From Lysinibacillus sp. 2017 (lineage in GTDB: Bacteria; Bacillota; Bacilli; Bacillales_A; Planococcaceae), in contig NZ_CP029002.1 of the NCBI RefSeq assembly GCF_003073375.1, positions 1,660,001 through 1,724,000 on the forward strand: 64,000 bases of DNA. The letters are read 5' to 3'. The position numbers and the translations under genes were made by a program. How positions within the stretch are numbered: position 1 is the first letter of the stretch; the number at the start of each line of letters is the position of its first letter. The notes beneath the pieces were generated by a model. The model was not told the origin of the DNA. It saw only the letters and a program-made list of their open reading frames with translations, and searched no databases. Of this stretch, positions 38,849 through 49,668 are shown piece by piece.

Positions 38849-39949
38849 TCAGTTTTTTTGTTCAAGTTCTTCTCCTAAAATTTTCGCTATTTTCTCAATG
38901 AGGTGATGCCAATTTAAGTTCTCTCTTGCAAAGTTTTGAATTTCCTCACATGTTACTTTAAGCAATTCTTCCTGTTCTGACACTTCTTTAAGTGACTCAG
39001 TAAAGAAGGGCCAATTGTATATAGGATGGATTCTTCCCCATCTTTGATTTTTCGTAATATCAATTGCACCATCTATATCCGTCAACATGAGATAACATCC
39101 GTTTTTTGCAGCTTCCGCTAATACGTGGGCATGACATTCAACCTTTGATGTAAGACAAAATATTTTAGCTTGTCGATATTCGGCCTCTAATTTAAGCTTG
39201 TCAAAGATAGGTCCTAAAATTTTAACCTGATTCGAATACGGACTAGCAGAAACAACATCTATTAACTGTTTTTTAAATTCATCTGACATGGCACCAACTA
39301 AACGAAGCTCCCAATCCGGAAGCCTGGCATTCAAAAAAGCATGTACGGTCATCATTACTTGTTTATCCGGTGAATCCAATCGACCGACAGTTAAAATTAT
39401 ATTTTTCTTTTCATCATAAGACACCGCTTCTGTTGGGGAAAAATCATAATACCCATTTGGAATATGGTGAATTTTCCTTTGATATTTTTCCTCAAGTATT
39501 TTTACAATGGGTGTACATTCTGCTGATACAAAATCACAATGCTGAAATAGGTGATTTAAATAATTGGGTGAATCTACTAAACGATTTAACCAATAGCGGT
39601 TCATATCCAATTTTAAATACGTTTTTCCATTTGGGTTGTTCTTTTTGTATGTCTCTAATAGTTGCAAATAAGAAGGATAAGCCCCAAAGGCAAAGGTAAT
39701 ATCGATTTCGTTCGCATGGTCTTGTAAATATTGATTCATATTTATTTCATAATTATCCTGAAAAGCGATAAATTCAAAATTGATACTTGGAAAAGTTTCC
39801 TTTAACTTTTCTTGATTTATTTCCGTCGTAATTAGAACATCATAGCCTAAATAATCCCCTAACAAGATAGGAATTAAGCAAATATCTTTAAAAATATATT
39901 GATCACCTAATGTATGCCCATCCATACTGAGTAACGCAATTTTTTTCAT
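38849..39949 (-). CDS. Glycosyltransferase, GT-B fold (family 4-like)
   Basis: A 366-residue protein with the C-terminal donor-binding half typical of GT4: ILTVGRLDSPDKQVMMTVHA, WELRLVG, VKILGPIFDKLKLEAEY, and CLTSKVECHAHVLAEAAKNG in place of the usual EGFG-type loop. It transfers a sugar from a nucleotide sugar. It is divergent from the GT2 gene at 40097 and is probably part of the surface-glycoprotein cluster that extends to 48 kb. Confidence 0.85.
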   Translation of the reverse strand: MKKIALLSMDGHTLGDQYIFKDICLIPILLGDYLGYDVLITTEINQEKLKETFPSINFEFIAFQDNYEINMNQYLQDHANEIDITFAFGAYPSYLQLLETYKKNNPNGKTYLKLDMNRYWLNRLVDSPNYLNHLFQHCDFVSAECTPIVKILEEKYQRKIHHIPNGYYDFSPTEAVSYDEKKNIILTVGRLDSPDKQVMMTVHAFLNARLPDWELRLVGAMSDEFKKQLIDVVSASPYSNQVKILGPIFDKLKLEAEYRQAKIFCLTSKVECHAHVLAEAAKNGCYLMLTDIDGAIDITKNQRWGRIHPIYNWPFFTESLKEVSEQEELLKVTCEEIQNFARENLNWHHLIEKIAKILGEELEQKN

Positions 39950-40096
39950 GAAATTTCCCCTCCATAGTATTTTCTGTCCCCTTACAATATGATAGTTTTC
40001 ATGTACAAATTAGGTTCCATTCTTACACATTTTCCCTATATATGTCCCAACCAATCTTACTTCCTATACATATATATAGTACGGGAGGGAAATGTA

Positions 40097-41173
40097 ATGA
40101 TTTCAATTAGTTTATGTATGATTGTAAAAAATGAAGAAGAGGTAATTGGTCGTTGTCTTGAATCTGTAAAAGACCTCGTTGATGAAATAAATATTGTCGA
40201 TACAGGTTCAACAGATAAAACAAAAGAAATTGTTAGTACTTTTACCGATAGAATTTTTGATTTTGAGTGGATTAATAACTTCGCTGCTGCAAGAAATTTC
40301 TCTTTCCAGCAAGCAACGAAGAACTATATTCTCTGGATTGATGCAGATGATGTATTTCTGGAAGAAGACCAAGAAAAGTTTAAACGTTTAAAAGAAACGC
40401 TTTCTCCAGATGTTGATGCAGTTTCTATGATCTATAATTTAGGATTTGATAATGATGGGAATGTTACTGCACTTTTACGAAGAAATCGCTTAGCGAAAAG
40501 ATTGAACAATTTCCAATGGGTTGGTGAAGTCCATGAGTATCTCGCAGTTCATGGAAATATATATCAGAGTGATTTAGCGGTTAGCCATCTTCCGTTAAGT
40601 CATGATACGAATCGGAATATCGGAATTTATGAAAAAATGTTAGAAGCAGGAAAAGACTTTTCTCCAAGAGATCTTTATTATTATGCAAATGAACTCGCAG
40701 ATCATGGAGAATATCTTCAAGCAATAAAGAAATATGAGGAATTTCTTGAAACAAAAAAAGGGTGGGTTGAGGATAATATTCGAGCTTGTCTTCGAATAGC
40801 TGATTGTTATAGTGAAATAAAGGAAAAAGATAAGGCGATTACAGCAACGTTAAGAACCTTTTCTTATGATATGCCACGACCAGAAGCATGCTGTCGAATT
40901 GGGTTCTATTTTATGGAGCAAAATAAAAATAATGAAGCAATATATTGGTATAAACATGCTCTTTTACACAGCACGAGTGTAGAATCGAGTTTAAGTCTGC
41001 AAAATCCAGCATTTTCTACTTGGCTTCCACATTTACAACTATGTGTTCTATACGATCGTTTAAAAGATTACCAAACTGCTTATATGCATAATGAGTTAGC
41101 TAGTAAATATATTCCAAACTCTGAAAAAGTACTATATAACAAAAAATACTTTGATAATATTTTATTCAAATAG
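40097..41173 (+). CDS. GT2-family glycosyltransferase with TPR-like C-terminus
   Basis: A 358-residue protein whose first 90 residues are a GT-A domain (ISLCMIVKNEEEVIGRCLES, INIVDTGSTDKT, ILWIDADD). The rest consists of helical TPR-like repeats (residues 190-350, e.g. YLQAIKKYEEFLETK, AIYWYKHALLH). GGGAGGG lies seven bases before the ATG; the frame extends 36 codons further without support. It is immediately upstream of the collagen-like gene and may glycosylate its Thr residues, by analogy with exosporium glycoprotein loci. Confidence 0.88.
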   Translation: MISISLCMIVKNEEEVIGRCLESVKDLVDEINIVDTGSTDKTKEIVSTFTDRIFDFEWINNFAAARNFSFQQATKNYILWIDADDVFLEEDQEKFKRLKETLSPDVDAVSMIYNLGFDNDGNVTALLRRNRLAKRLNNFQWVGEVHEYLAVHGNIYQSDLAVSHLPLSHDTNRNIGIYEKMLEAGKDFSPRDLYYYANELADHGEYLQAIKKYEEFLETKKGWVEDNIRACLRIADCYSEIKEKDKAITATLRTFSYDMPRPEACCRIGFYFMEQNKNNEAIYWYKHALLHSTSVESSLSLQNPAFSTWLPHLQLCVLYDRLKDYQTAYMHNELASKYIPNSEKVLYNKKYFDNILFK

Positions 41174-41228
41174 TTTTATGTCCTTACCTCCCATTATAGA
41201 GTTGAATAGCTTATTACGAGGGAGGTGA

Positions 41229-42983
<1,755 letters not shown>

Positions 42984-43030
42984 AAAATTATAAATAAAGG
43001 TGCTGGGATGAAACCCAACTCTATAAATTT

Positions 43031-43076
43031 AAAGTGTTGCAAATCAAATGCTAGTAGATTTGCAACACTTTTTTTA
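43031..43076 (+). terminator. Terminator of the collagen-like gene
   Basis: AAAGTGTTGCAAATC and GATTTGCAACACTTT form a perfect 15-bp stem followed by TTTTATTTT, 48 bases after the stop codon. Confidence 0.85.
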
Positions 43077-43232
43077 TTTTACCCTTAGGCTGTTTTTGGT
43101 ACAGTTAGAGATGGTAGGAGTTATTCTAATAAACGTCAGGGTTGAATTTTTTCACGGGTATTTTTCAGCTCAAAAACGCAAATAAAAAACTGAATTTGTT
43201 TTTAACAAACTCAGTTTTGAAAGTTCATATAT

Positions 43233-44090
43233 TTAAATGAAATAATGCGCATATAAATTATGGTGAGACTCAATCCAATCTTTCATCTCGATAATCATCT
43301 GTTCATAAGACGGGACTTTAAATTTAAAATCCTGCCGTTGATTGATAAGGGTTTTATCTAATTTCACTTTTGAATCAGGTAAAATGATTATTTTTTCATC
43401 CTTAAAATGTTGATTGAATAACGTTAAAAGGTCAAATTTATTTATGCTAGCATTATTTACTAAATTGTATAATCCGCATAACCCTTCGCTTCCTGCTCTT
43501 TCCATCGCTTTAGCTAACGTTAACGTTGTAACTCCAGTCCAAATAGCCTCTTTATAACCATGTATCGTGCCATTTTGTTTCATAAACCAATTAAATAAGC
43601 CAATTCCGTCTTCTTTCATATCAGGACCGATAATGGAATTTCTAAATGTTAAATGTCTTTCATTTTCGATTTCCCCTAATGCCTTCGTGCGATCATAAAA
43701 GGTTTCTCCATCACGAAGACTATGCTCATAATAGGGGGCCTTTTTTCCTGAAAATACACAATCTGTACTCATGTGGAATAACTTTTTATGTTCATCGGCT
43801 TTAAGTATTTCAACAATGGCATGTGGTAAATAACTGTTAAAAAAGACCGCATTGGAGGGTGCTTTATCACAAGCATCGTTCAATACGCCGATACAATTAA
43901 TCACAATATCGTAGTCCAAATCGAGAAGAAGGGACTTTAAAAATGCTCCATCTGTTAAATCACCATTCACATTATCTCCATACGAAAAAGGACTTCTAGA
44001 GTACGTAATGACTTCATGCCCATTCTCCAACAAATAAAGAGCAATTGTATGACCAGCCATTCCAGTTGCGCCTAATACTAAATATTTCAA
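43233..44090 (-). CDS. RmlD-like NAD(P)-dependent sugar reductase
   Basis: A 285-residue extended SDR: LVLGATGMAGHTIALYLL (Rossmann), VINCIGVLNDACDKAPS, STDCVFSGKKAPYYE and YDRTKALGE (YxxxK), as in dTDP-4-dehydrorhamnose reductase. The TTG at 44090 is chosen because AAGGGTGG lies seven bases upstream; the stop of the dehydratase gene is two bases before it. With the dehydratase it would make a 6-deoxy-N-acetylhexosamine nucleotide sugar. The end product is inferred. Confidence 0.85.
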   Translation of the reverse strand: MKYLVLGATGMAGHTIALYLLENGHEVITYSRSPFSYGDNVNGDLTDGAFLKSLLLDLDYDIVINCIGVLNDACDKAPSNAVFFNSYLPHAIVEILKADEHKKLFHMSTDCVFSGKKAPYYEHSLRDGETFYDRTKALGEIENERHLTFRNSIIGPDMKEDGIGLFNWFMKQNGTIHGYKEAIWTGVTTLTLAKAMERAGSEGLCGLYNLVNNASINKFDLLTLFNQHFKDEKIIILPDSKVKLDKTLINQRQDFKFKVPSYEQMIIEMKDWIESHHNLYAHYFI

Positions 44091-44091
44091 A

Positions 44092-45114
44092 CTAATGACC
44101 ACCCTTCCAAGAATTTAATTCCTCTTGTATTAAAGGGAGCGTTAGTAATTTCTGTTTTATTTCATCGATTGTAAGGATTTTTGTGTTGTTGGAGTTATAT
44201 TCATCACTTAATGTAATTTTAGGGGAGCCTTGATTGAGATATTTTGCGTAATTTAAATCACGGTTGTCAGCGGGGATTCGATAAAAGTTGCCAATATCAA
44301 TCGCCTTCGCTGCTTCTTCTTTCGTTAATAGTACTTCATATATTTTTTCACCATGACGAGTGCCTATTGTATGAATCTCATTATTTGCTTCAAATAACTC
44401 AATTAATGCTTGAGCGAGGTCTTTAATATAAGAAGAGGGAGCTTTTTGTACCATAATGTCACCATTTGATGCATGATGGAATGCATAGATGACTAAGTCT
44501 ACCGCTTCTTCTAGACTCATCATAAAGCGTGTCATTTTGTCATCAGTAATTGTCAGTGGTTTTCCACTCTTAATTTGATCGATAAATAACGGAATGACCG
44601 AACCTCTTGATGCCATTACATTTCCATAACGAGTACCACAGATTAACGTTTCATCAGGAGCCATTCGTGATTTTGCAATAAACGTTTTTTCCATCATTGC
44701 TTTAGAAATCCCCATGGCATTTACAGGATAAGCGGCTTTGTCGGTAGAAAGACAAATGACTTTTTTAACACCTGCTTGAATAGCGGAAGTTAACATATTA
44801 TCTGTGCCAAGAATATTTGTTTTGACAGCCTCTAAAGGAAAAAACTCGCAAGAAGGTACTTGCTTCAAGGCTGCAGCATGAAATACATAATCCACATTAT
44901 ACATAGCATGATTAATACTATGAATGTCCCTGACATCCCCGATAAAGAACTTTAATTTATCATTTTGATATAAAGTCCGCATGTCATCTTGTTTCTTTTC
45001 ATCTCGAGAAAAAATTCGAATTTCTTTAATATCCGTATTTAAAAATTGTTTCAATACTGCATTTCCAAATGAACCAGTGCCGCCAGTTATCAATAATATT
45101 TTGTCTTTAAACAA
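44092..45114 (-). CDS. UDP-GlcNAc 4,6-dehydratase-like (CapE/FlaA1/PseB type)
   Basis: A 340-residue protein with ILLITGGTGSFGNAVLKQFL, RDEKKQDDMR, FHAAALKQVPSCEFFPLEAV and a CLSTDKAAYPVNAMGISKAM active site (Met replacing the usual Tyr of YxxxK, as in inverting 4,6-dehydratases such as CapE and PseB). It converts UDP-GlcNAc to a 4-keto-6-deoxy sugar. It is the first gene of a minus-strand pair with the RmlD-like reductase. Confidence 0.88.
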   Translation of the reverse strand: MFKDKILLITGGTGSFGNAVLKQFLNTDIKEIRIFSRDEKKQDDMRTLYQNDKLKFFIGDVRDIHSINHAMYNVDYVFHAAALKQVPSCEFFPLEAVKTNILGTDNMLTSAIQAGVKKVICLSTDKAAYPVNAMGISKAMMEKTFIAKSRMAPDETLICGTRYGNVMASRGSVIPLFIDQIKSGKPLTITDDKMTRFMMSLEEAVDLVIYAFHHASNGDIMVQKAPSSYIKDLAQALIELFEANNEIHTIGTRHGEKIYEVLLTKEEAAKAIDIGNFYRIPADNRDLNYAKYLNQGSPKITLSDEYNSNNTKILTIDEIKQKLLTLPLIQEELNSWKGGH

Positions 45115-45173
45115 GGTGTATTCTCTCCAAACTTCACTGTAATATTAAATATTAGTCGTACTTCATTATGGAT

Positions 45174-45776
45174 TCACGATTTTAATCCTCTTTGATATAA
45201 ATAAAACTCCGAATTTTCCCTTGGGTAGTTGTACCAATAGGCGAAGATTCCTGTATATTTGCTCGTTGGATGTTGATCAATTAATGTTTTATTGAAATCG
45301 TAATCTCCAGCCATATCTTTTCGATTTGTAAATCTCGCATCCCCTATAAAATTTCTACGTATAATTTTAAATTGCCCACACCAACTGTACCCATCTGTTT
45401 CACTCTTCACAAAACGTTGCCCAATTTTAGTCAACATATTGTAATAGTAAATGTCGTATGTACCATCTACTTGAGCTAAAACATCTCGTATGGTAGGTAA
45501 ATAAATATCATCACTGTCAATAATTGCAATATAATCTCCGCTTGCTTCCTCAATGCATCGATTATAGGAATGACTTGCGCCTTTATTTGCGCCGTTCTTC
45601 AATATTTTGAGTTGAGGACAAGTTTGCTGATACTTCTCTAAAATTTCAACGGTCCGATCGATAGAACCATCATCGCATACAATAATTTCATAGGCATATT
45701 CTTTTGGAATACTATCTAGCATTCGCTTAATCCACGCCTCGCTATTGAACGCAGGGGATAAAAAGCTGAATTTCAA
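45174..45776 (-). CDS. GT2-family glycosyltransferase
   Basis: A 200-residue single GT-A domain: FSFLSPAFNSEAWIKRMLDS, EIIVCDDGSIDRTVEIL, ASHSYNRCIEEASGDYIAII and DSDD (DxD metal site). It is strongly similar along its length to the genes at 46752 and 47386 (shared IPKEYAYEIIVCDDGS, YDIYYYNMLTK and YTGIFAYWYNYPRE). Three short paralogues suggest stepwise addition of sugars to a common glycan. Confidence 0.88.
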   Translation of the reverse strand: MKFSFLSPAFNSEAWIKRMLDSIPKEYAYEIIVCDDGSIDRTVEILEKYQQTCPQLKILKNGANKGASHSYNRCIEEASGDYIAIIDSDDIYLPTIRDVLAQVDGTYDIYYYNMLTKIGQRFVKSETDGYSWCGQFKIIRRNFIGDARFTNRKDMAGDYDFNKTLIDQHPTSKYTGIFAYWYNYPRENSEFYLYQRGLKS

Positions 45777-45976
45777 ATAAACACCCCATTCCGTCGAATT
45801 AAACTTTTTATAGTTTTATAGATGATTCTCTAATTATTATATGGGTAGGGGGATTTTGAGTTTGGGTGCTACTACCCAAATATTTGAATCCTTGTGAAGA
45901 GAAGTTGTTCTAAGGGAAATTAGAAAAGATTATTAAATGAAATGTTATTCTTGTAACATTTCGTTCATTTCAAAAT

Positions 45977-46558
45977 ATGATAGAGGAGCTAAATTCTAAT
46001 AAATTTTTATACAATAAGGAAGGTAGTGAGAAATTGAAGGAAACGTGGCATGAGGATTTAATCGATTTTCTTGGAGGCCTTATTCGCCCAAAGTTATATG
46101 TAGAACTTGGGTTATTTCACTGTGATTTATTTAATAGAATGATTCCCCATGCGGAAAAATTAATTGGGGTTGACATGAATCCTGTAGCAGGAAATTTTAT
46201 GCAACAGTCGGAAAAAGTCCGTTTTTTTAACGGTACTACACAACAATTTGTGCAAGAATTACAAGAAAATCCATTGCAAATTGATCTTTTGTTTATCGAC
46301 GCGGACCATGCAAAAGAAGCGGTATTACAGGACTTTTATGATTATTTTCCTTTCGTCGCACCACATGGTTTAATTTTGTTCCATGATACACACCCAAGGG
46401 ATAATTGGATGATGCAAAGGGCTCTTTGCGATACGGCCTTTCAAGCAATTGAAGAATTGTCAAAAGACACAACGGAGTATGAATTAATGACAATACCGGT
46501 TAACCCTGGTTTAACTCTTTGCAGAAAACGTAAAAAGCAATTATCTTGGCACGAGTAA
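45977..46558 (+). CDS. Class I SAM-dependent methyltransferase
   Basis: A 193-residue protein with a CmcI/MDMC-like fold: KLYVELGLFHCDLFNRMIPH (motif I), KLIGVDMNP, IDLLFIDADHAKEAVLQDFY and GLILFHDTHPRD. Such enzymes often O-methylate sugars, fitting the glycan locus. The start is uncertain: ATG 45977 has no ribosome site, and AGAGGAG (45982-45988) lies inside the frame. A TTG at 46034, ten bases after AAGGAAGG, would still keep the whole domain. Confidence 0.8.
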   Translation: MIEELNSNKFLYNKEGSEKLKETWHEDLIDFLGGLIRPKLYVELGLFHCDLFNRMIPHAEKLIGVDMNPVAGNFMQQSEKVRFFNGTTQQFVQELQENPLQIDLLFIDADHAKEAVLQDFYDYFPFVAPHGLILFHDTHPRDNWMMQRALCDTAFQAIEELSKDTTEYELMTIPVNPGLTLCRKRKKQLSWHE

Positions 46559-46680
46559 CAAGCTACTGCAGAAACAATATGGATTAAGTGAAGCGAATTG
46601 TTCGGAGATGGGGAAGAAACGACTAAAAACATATAGTTAGCAATAGGCTTCCAAGATATTGTTAATATAATGAAAGAGAA

Positions 46681-46725
46681 AAAAGCTCAAATTTTACAGT
46701 GTAATGTAAAATTTGAGCTTTTTTA
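46681..46725. terminator. Bidirectional terminator between methyltransferase and GT2 gene
   Basis: AAAAAGCTCAAATTTTACA and its exact complement TGTAAAATTTGAGCTTTTT form a 19-bp stem with a six-base loop. A- and T-runs on both sides allow termination in both directions. Confidence 0.85.
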
Positions 46726-46751
46726 TTTGAAAGATTAGATTTTCCAGTATA

Positions 46752-47339
46752 TCAATGTAAACTTTTAAAGTATAAATCTGACTCTGAACCTTCTCGAGGG
46801 TAGTTATACCAATAAGCAAAAATCCCTGTATGTTTGCGGGTTGGATTTTTCGCTAATAAAGAATTATAAAAATCTAAATCTGCACCAGTAGGCTTTTTTG
46901 TATATTTTGCATCCCCAATTATGCTACTTCGAAAGATTTTAAAGTTTCCTGGCCAATCAACTGGGCCGTGAATATAATAGCTACCCTCTTTCGTTAACAT
47001 ATTGTAATAATAAATATCGTATGTACCATCGATTTGGTGTAATACGTCATTAATCGTTGGTAAATAGATATCATCACTATCGATAATGGCTACATAATCT
47101 CCTGTAACTGCAGCTAAGCAGTCATTGTAAGATTCACTTGCCCCTTTATTTTTTTCATGCTTTAAAAATTTAAGTTGAGGACATGTTTTTTGGTAGTTTT
47201 CCAAAATTTCTAATGTTCGATCGGTTGAGCCATCATCACAAACGATAATTTCGTAAGCATATTCTTTTGGAATACTATCGAGCATCATCTCAATAGAATC
47301 TTCAGCATTATAAACTGGCGTTACAAAACTAAACTTCAT
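46752..47339 (-). CDS. GT2-family glycosyltransferase
   Basis: A 195-residue GT-A protein: FSFVTPVYNAEDSIEMMLDS, EIIVCDDGSTDRTLEILENY, GDYVAIIDSDDIYLP. It is a paralogue of 45174 and 47386; the segment YDIYYYNMLTKEGSYYI differs most between them and may set acceptor choice. The C-terminus ends soon after FAYWYNYPREGSE, so there is no membrane anchor or extra domain. Confidence 0.88.
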   Translation of the reverse strand: MKFSFVTPVYNAEDSIEMMLDSIPKEYAYEIIVCDDGSTDRTLEILENYQKTCPQLKFLKHEKNKGASESYNDCLAAVTGDYVAIIDSDDIYLPTINDVLHQIDGTYDIYYYNMLTKEGSYYIHGPVDWPGNFKIFRSSIIGDAKYTKKPTGADLDFYNSLLAKNPTRKHTGIFAYWYNYPREGSESDLYFKSLH

Positions 47340-47385
47340 AGTAAACCTCTTTTCAAATATACTATTTTAATTGCTTAATCACCAT

Positions 47386-47994
47386 TTATTTTAACCCTCT
47401 TAGATGTAAATCAGATTCTGAATTTTCTCTCGGGAAGTTGTACCAATAAGCGAAAATCCCAGTATATTTACAGGTAGGACCTTGATTAAGTAACGCCATA
47501 TTAAAATCAGTATCCCCGGCATATTCTTTTCTTGTTACAAATCGCGCATTCCCTATAAAGGAGCGCCGAATAATTTTAAATTGACCTGGCCATATATAGC
47601 CATCGGTAGGCCGTTTAATAAATGCCTGCCCATCTTTTGTTAACATATTGTAATAGTAAATATCATACGTTCCATCGACTTGTTTTAATACATCAACAAT
47701 CGTTGGTAAATACATGTCGTCGCTATCTATAATGGCTACGTAATCTCCAGTTGCCTCTTCGATTAAACGATTATAACTTTCACTAGCGCCAAGATTTTTT
47801 TTATTGATTAAGATTTTAAGTTGAGGGCATTTTTTTTGATAGTCTAATAAAATATTCAGCGTATTATCTGTTGAAGCATCATCACAAATAATAATTTCAT
47901 ATGCATATTTTTTCGGGATACTGTCTAACAGTCGCGAAATCCACTTTTCAGAATTATATGCAGGTGTTAAAAAACTAAATTTTATGGGAATCAC
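47386..47994 (-). CDS. GT2-family glycosyltransferase
   Basis: A 202-residue GT-A protein: FSFLTPAYNSEKWISRLLDS, EIIICDDASTDNTLNILLDY, GDYVAIIDSDDMYLP, then YDIYYYNMLTKDGQAF. It is closest to 45174 (both with KIIRR(N/S)FIG and WPGQF/WCGQF). It lies 46 bases upstream (minus strand) of the 46752 gene with no terminator between, so the two are probably co-transcribed. Confidence 0.88.
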   Translation of the reverse strand: MIPIKFSFLTPAYNSEKWISRLLDSIPKKYAYEIIICDDASTDNTLNILLDYQKKCPQLKILINKKNLGASESYNRLIEEATGDYVAIIDSDDMYLPTIVDVLKQVDGTYDIYYYNMLTKDGQAFIKRPTDGYIWPGQFKIIRRSFIGNARFVTRKEYAGDTDFNMALLNQGPTCKYTGIFAYWYNFPRENSESDLHLRGLK

Positions 47995-48512
47995 TCCTTT
48001 GTACCTTTTAGTTGAAGATGCCTATAACTCACTTCTCCAATACTATATGCACTAATAATTAAAGGATTAAGGACTCCCCCCTAGAAGGAGATTATTGTTC
48101 AAACATCTAAGTTACTTAACTCATTACACATAGTTGGTCCAAAAAGGATTAGCGCATTTTTTGTTGAATTAATATTATTGCAATGTGTACAATCGGGTAT
48201 CTTTTATTACTTGCTTATAGTATTGCCGAAAGCTAATTAAAACAAGATGGGGAGCATTCTAACGGGGTTCGGTTTATGTGGGGAAAAACCATAAAATCAA
48301 TGTACAAACTCTAATATGCAAAACCAATATCGTGATAAATTTCTTTACCGATCTTAATTTGATACTTCTATCCTAAAATGCATACTAGAATTTCCAAATG
48401 TACTTGGAACATTCCTTTATCTATTTCGTCAGAATTTTCATTCAATAAGATTGTTATGCCACTAATTTTGACTAAGCTATCAATTGAAGAAGAATGTTAG
48501 GGGAGGATGTAG
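47995..48512. other. 518-bp intergenic region with a degenerate repeated element
   Basis: No ORF with a convincing start was found. Bases 48136-48175 (CAAAAAGGATTAGCGCATTT, then TTTTGTTGAATTAATATTATTG) match the element at 54475-54512 but without a good stem. AGGGGAGG (48499-48506) is the ribosome site of the amj-like gene. Confidence 0.5.
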
Positions 48513-49328
48513 ATGGAGTTAATAACAAGTAAAGTAATTGTAATCGCATTGTTCTTGTTAATTATTACTGCGATTGAGACTTTAGCTTATTCTACGCGGA
48601 TTTCTGGTATAAGGGTAAGATTAATCGCAACGGCTATTTCGTTGTTTAGTACGTTAGTGATTGTTTCAAGATTTTCTACTATGATTCAACAACCTTTAAC
48701 AGCAAAACTAATAGCAGAAGCACCAGATCTAAACAAGTTAGGTTTTATAGAAGACCAGTATCGGATTTTAATAGGGATTACATCTGTTGGCGTATTACTT
48801 GGTATTCTTTTATTTCCAACCTTTATCAACATTTTTTCAAGAGCTATTATTCAATTATCCAATGAAAAAGGTTCGGTAATCACCATGCTGTTCAAGCAAT
48901 TAAACCTTAAAGGTATGAAAAAAATTGTTATGTGTTTTCGCTTCCCTAAATTAACGCACTTACAGGGTATTACATTTAAGACCATACCGAAACGGTTATT
49001 TGTGATAAATGTTATTGTCTCTGCTGTTTTTACAATTGGCGTTTTATCTTCTTTATATGCATCGATGTTAGTCCCAGAGGATTATGTACAGACCGCTTTA
49101 ATGTCTTCAGGGATTATTAATGGAGTAGCAACGATTTTACTGACATTATTTATAGATCCAAAGGCTTCTGTTTTAGCAGATAGAGTATTAAAAAAGGAAA
49201 GCGATTATGTCTTTTTGAAAAGTTATTCACTAACGATGATTAGCTCGAAATTTTTTGGTACCATTTTTGCTCAATTATTATTTATACCAGCAGCCTATTA
49301 TGTTGCGTGGTTTGCCGAGTGGATTTAA
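48513..49328 (+). CDS. amj: Amj-family lipid II flippase
   Basis: A 271-residue membrane protein with six or more segments that matches B. subtilis Amj (YdaH, about 269 residues): IETLAYSTRISGIRVRLIAT at the start, SLYASMLVPEDYVQTALMSS, LLTLFIDPKASVLADRVLKK and a C-terminal SKFFGTIFAQLLFIPAAYY. Amj is an alternate lipid II flippase that can replace MurJ under envelope stress. It is a single gene with GGGGAGG upstream. Recognition is from sequence memory, not a search. Confidence 0.8.
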   Translation: MELITSKVIVIALFLLIITAIETLAYSTRISGIRVRLIATAISLFSTLVIVSRFSTMIQQPLTAKLIAEAPDLNKLGFIEDQYRILIGITSVGVLLGILLFPTFINIFSRAIIQLSNEKGSVITMLFKQLNLKGMKKIVMCFRFPKLTHLQGITFKTIPKRLFVINVIVSAVFTIGVLSSLYASMLVPEDYVQTALMSSGIINGVATILLTLFIDPKASVLADRVLKKESDYVFLKSYSLTMISSKFFGTIFAQLLFIPAAYYVAWFAEWI

Positions 49329-49668
49329 GTATAGAACAAATTGAGAATGCTGCAAATCCGTCAATGCTTATGAAGATTGGGCATTCAAAATAGCCACAGC
49401 AGAAGCTAAATCTTTTATTTTTCATTGCGTAAAATAAGTTACTTAACAATAAGGGAATGTGAGAGAAAATCTACACGTTATGGTTCTCGAAATATATGAA
49501 AAGCTTTGTTTTATGAATAGGTGTACTTATCTTCAACCCATCAACATATAGTACATTCAGTGTGTTTTTATATATTTTTTTGTTATTTCCATATAAAGAA
49601 CAGTAATGGTGATATTATAAAAATACAGAATTTTCATTAATTTTAAACTTGAGGGGGATTTTTTTAGT
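49329..49668. other. 340-bp intergenic region
   Basis: No gene, clear terminator or repeat was found. The last 20 bases hold GAGGGGG, the ribosome site of the S9 peptidase. Confidence 0.5.

Noticed and set aside
39989-40096. 36-residue N-terminal extension of the GT2 glycosyltransferase
   Set aside because: There is no ribosome site, and the extension lies in the promoter region shared with the divergent glycosyltransferase; the ATG at 40097 is well placed.
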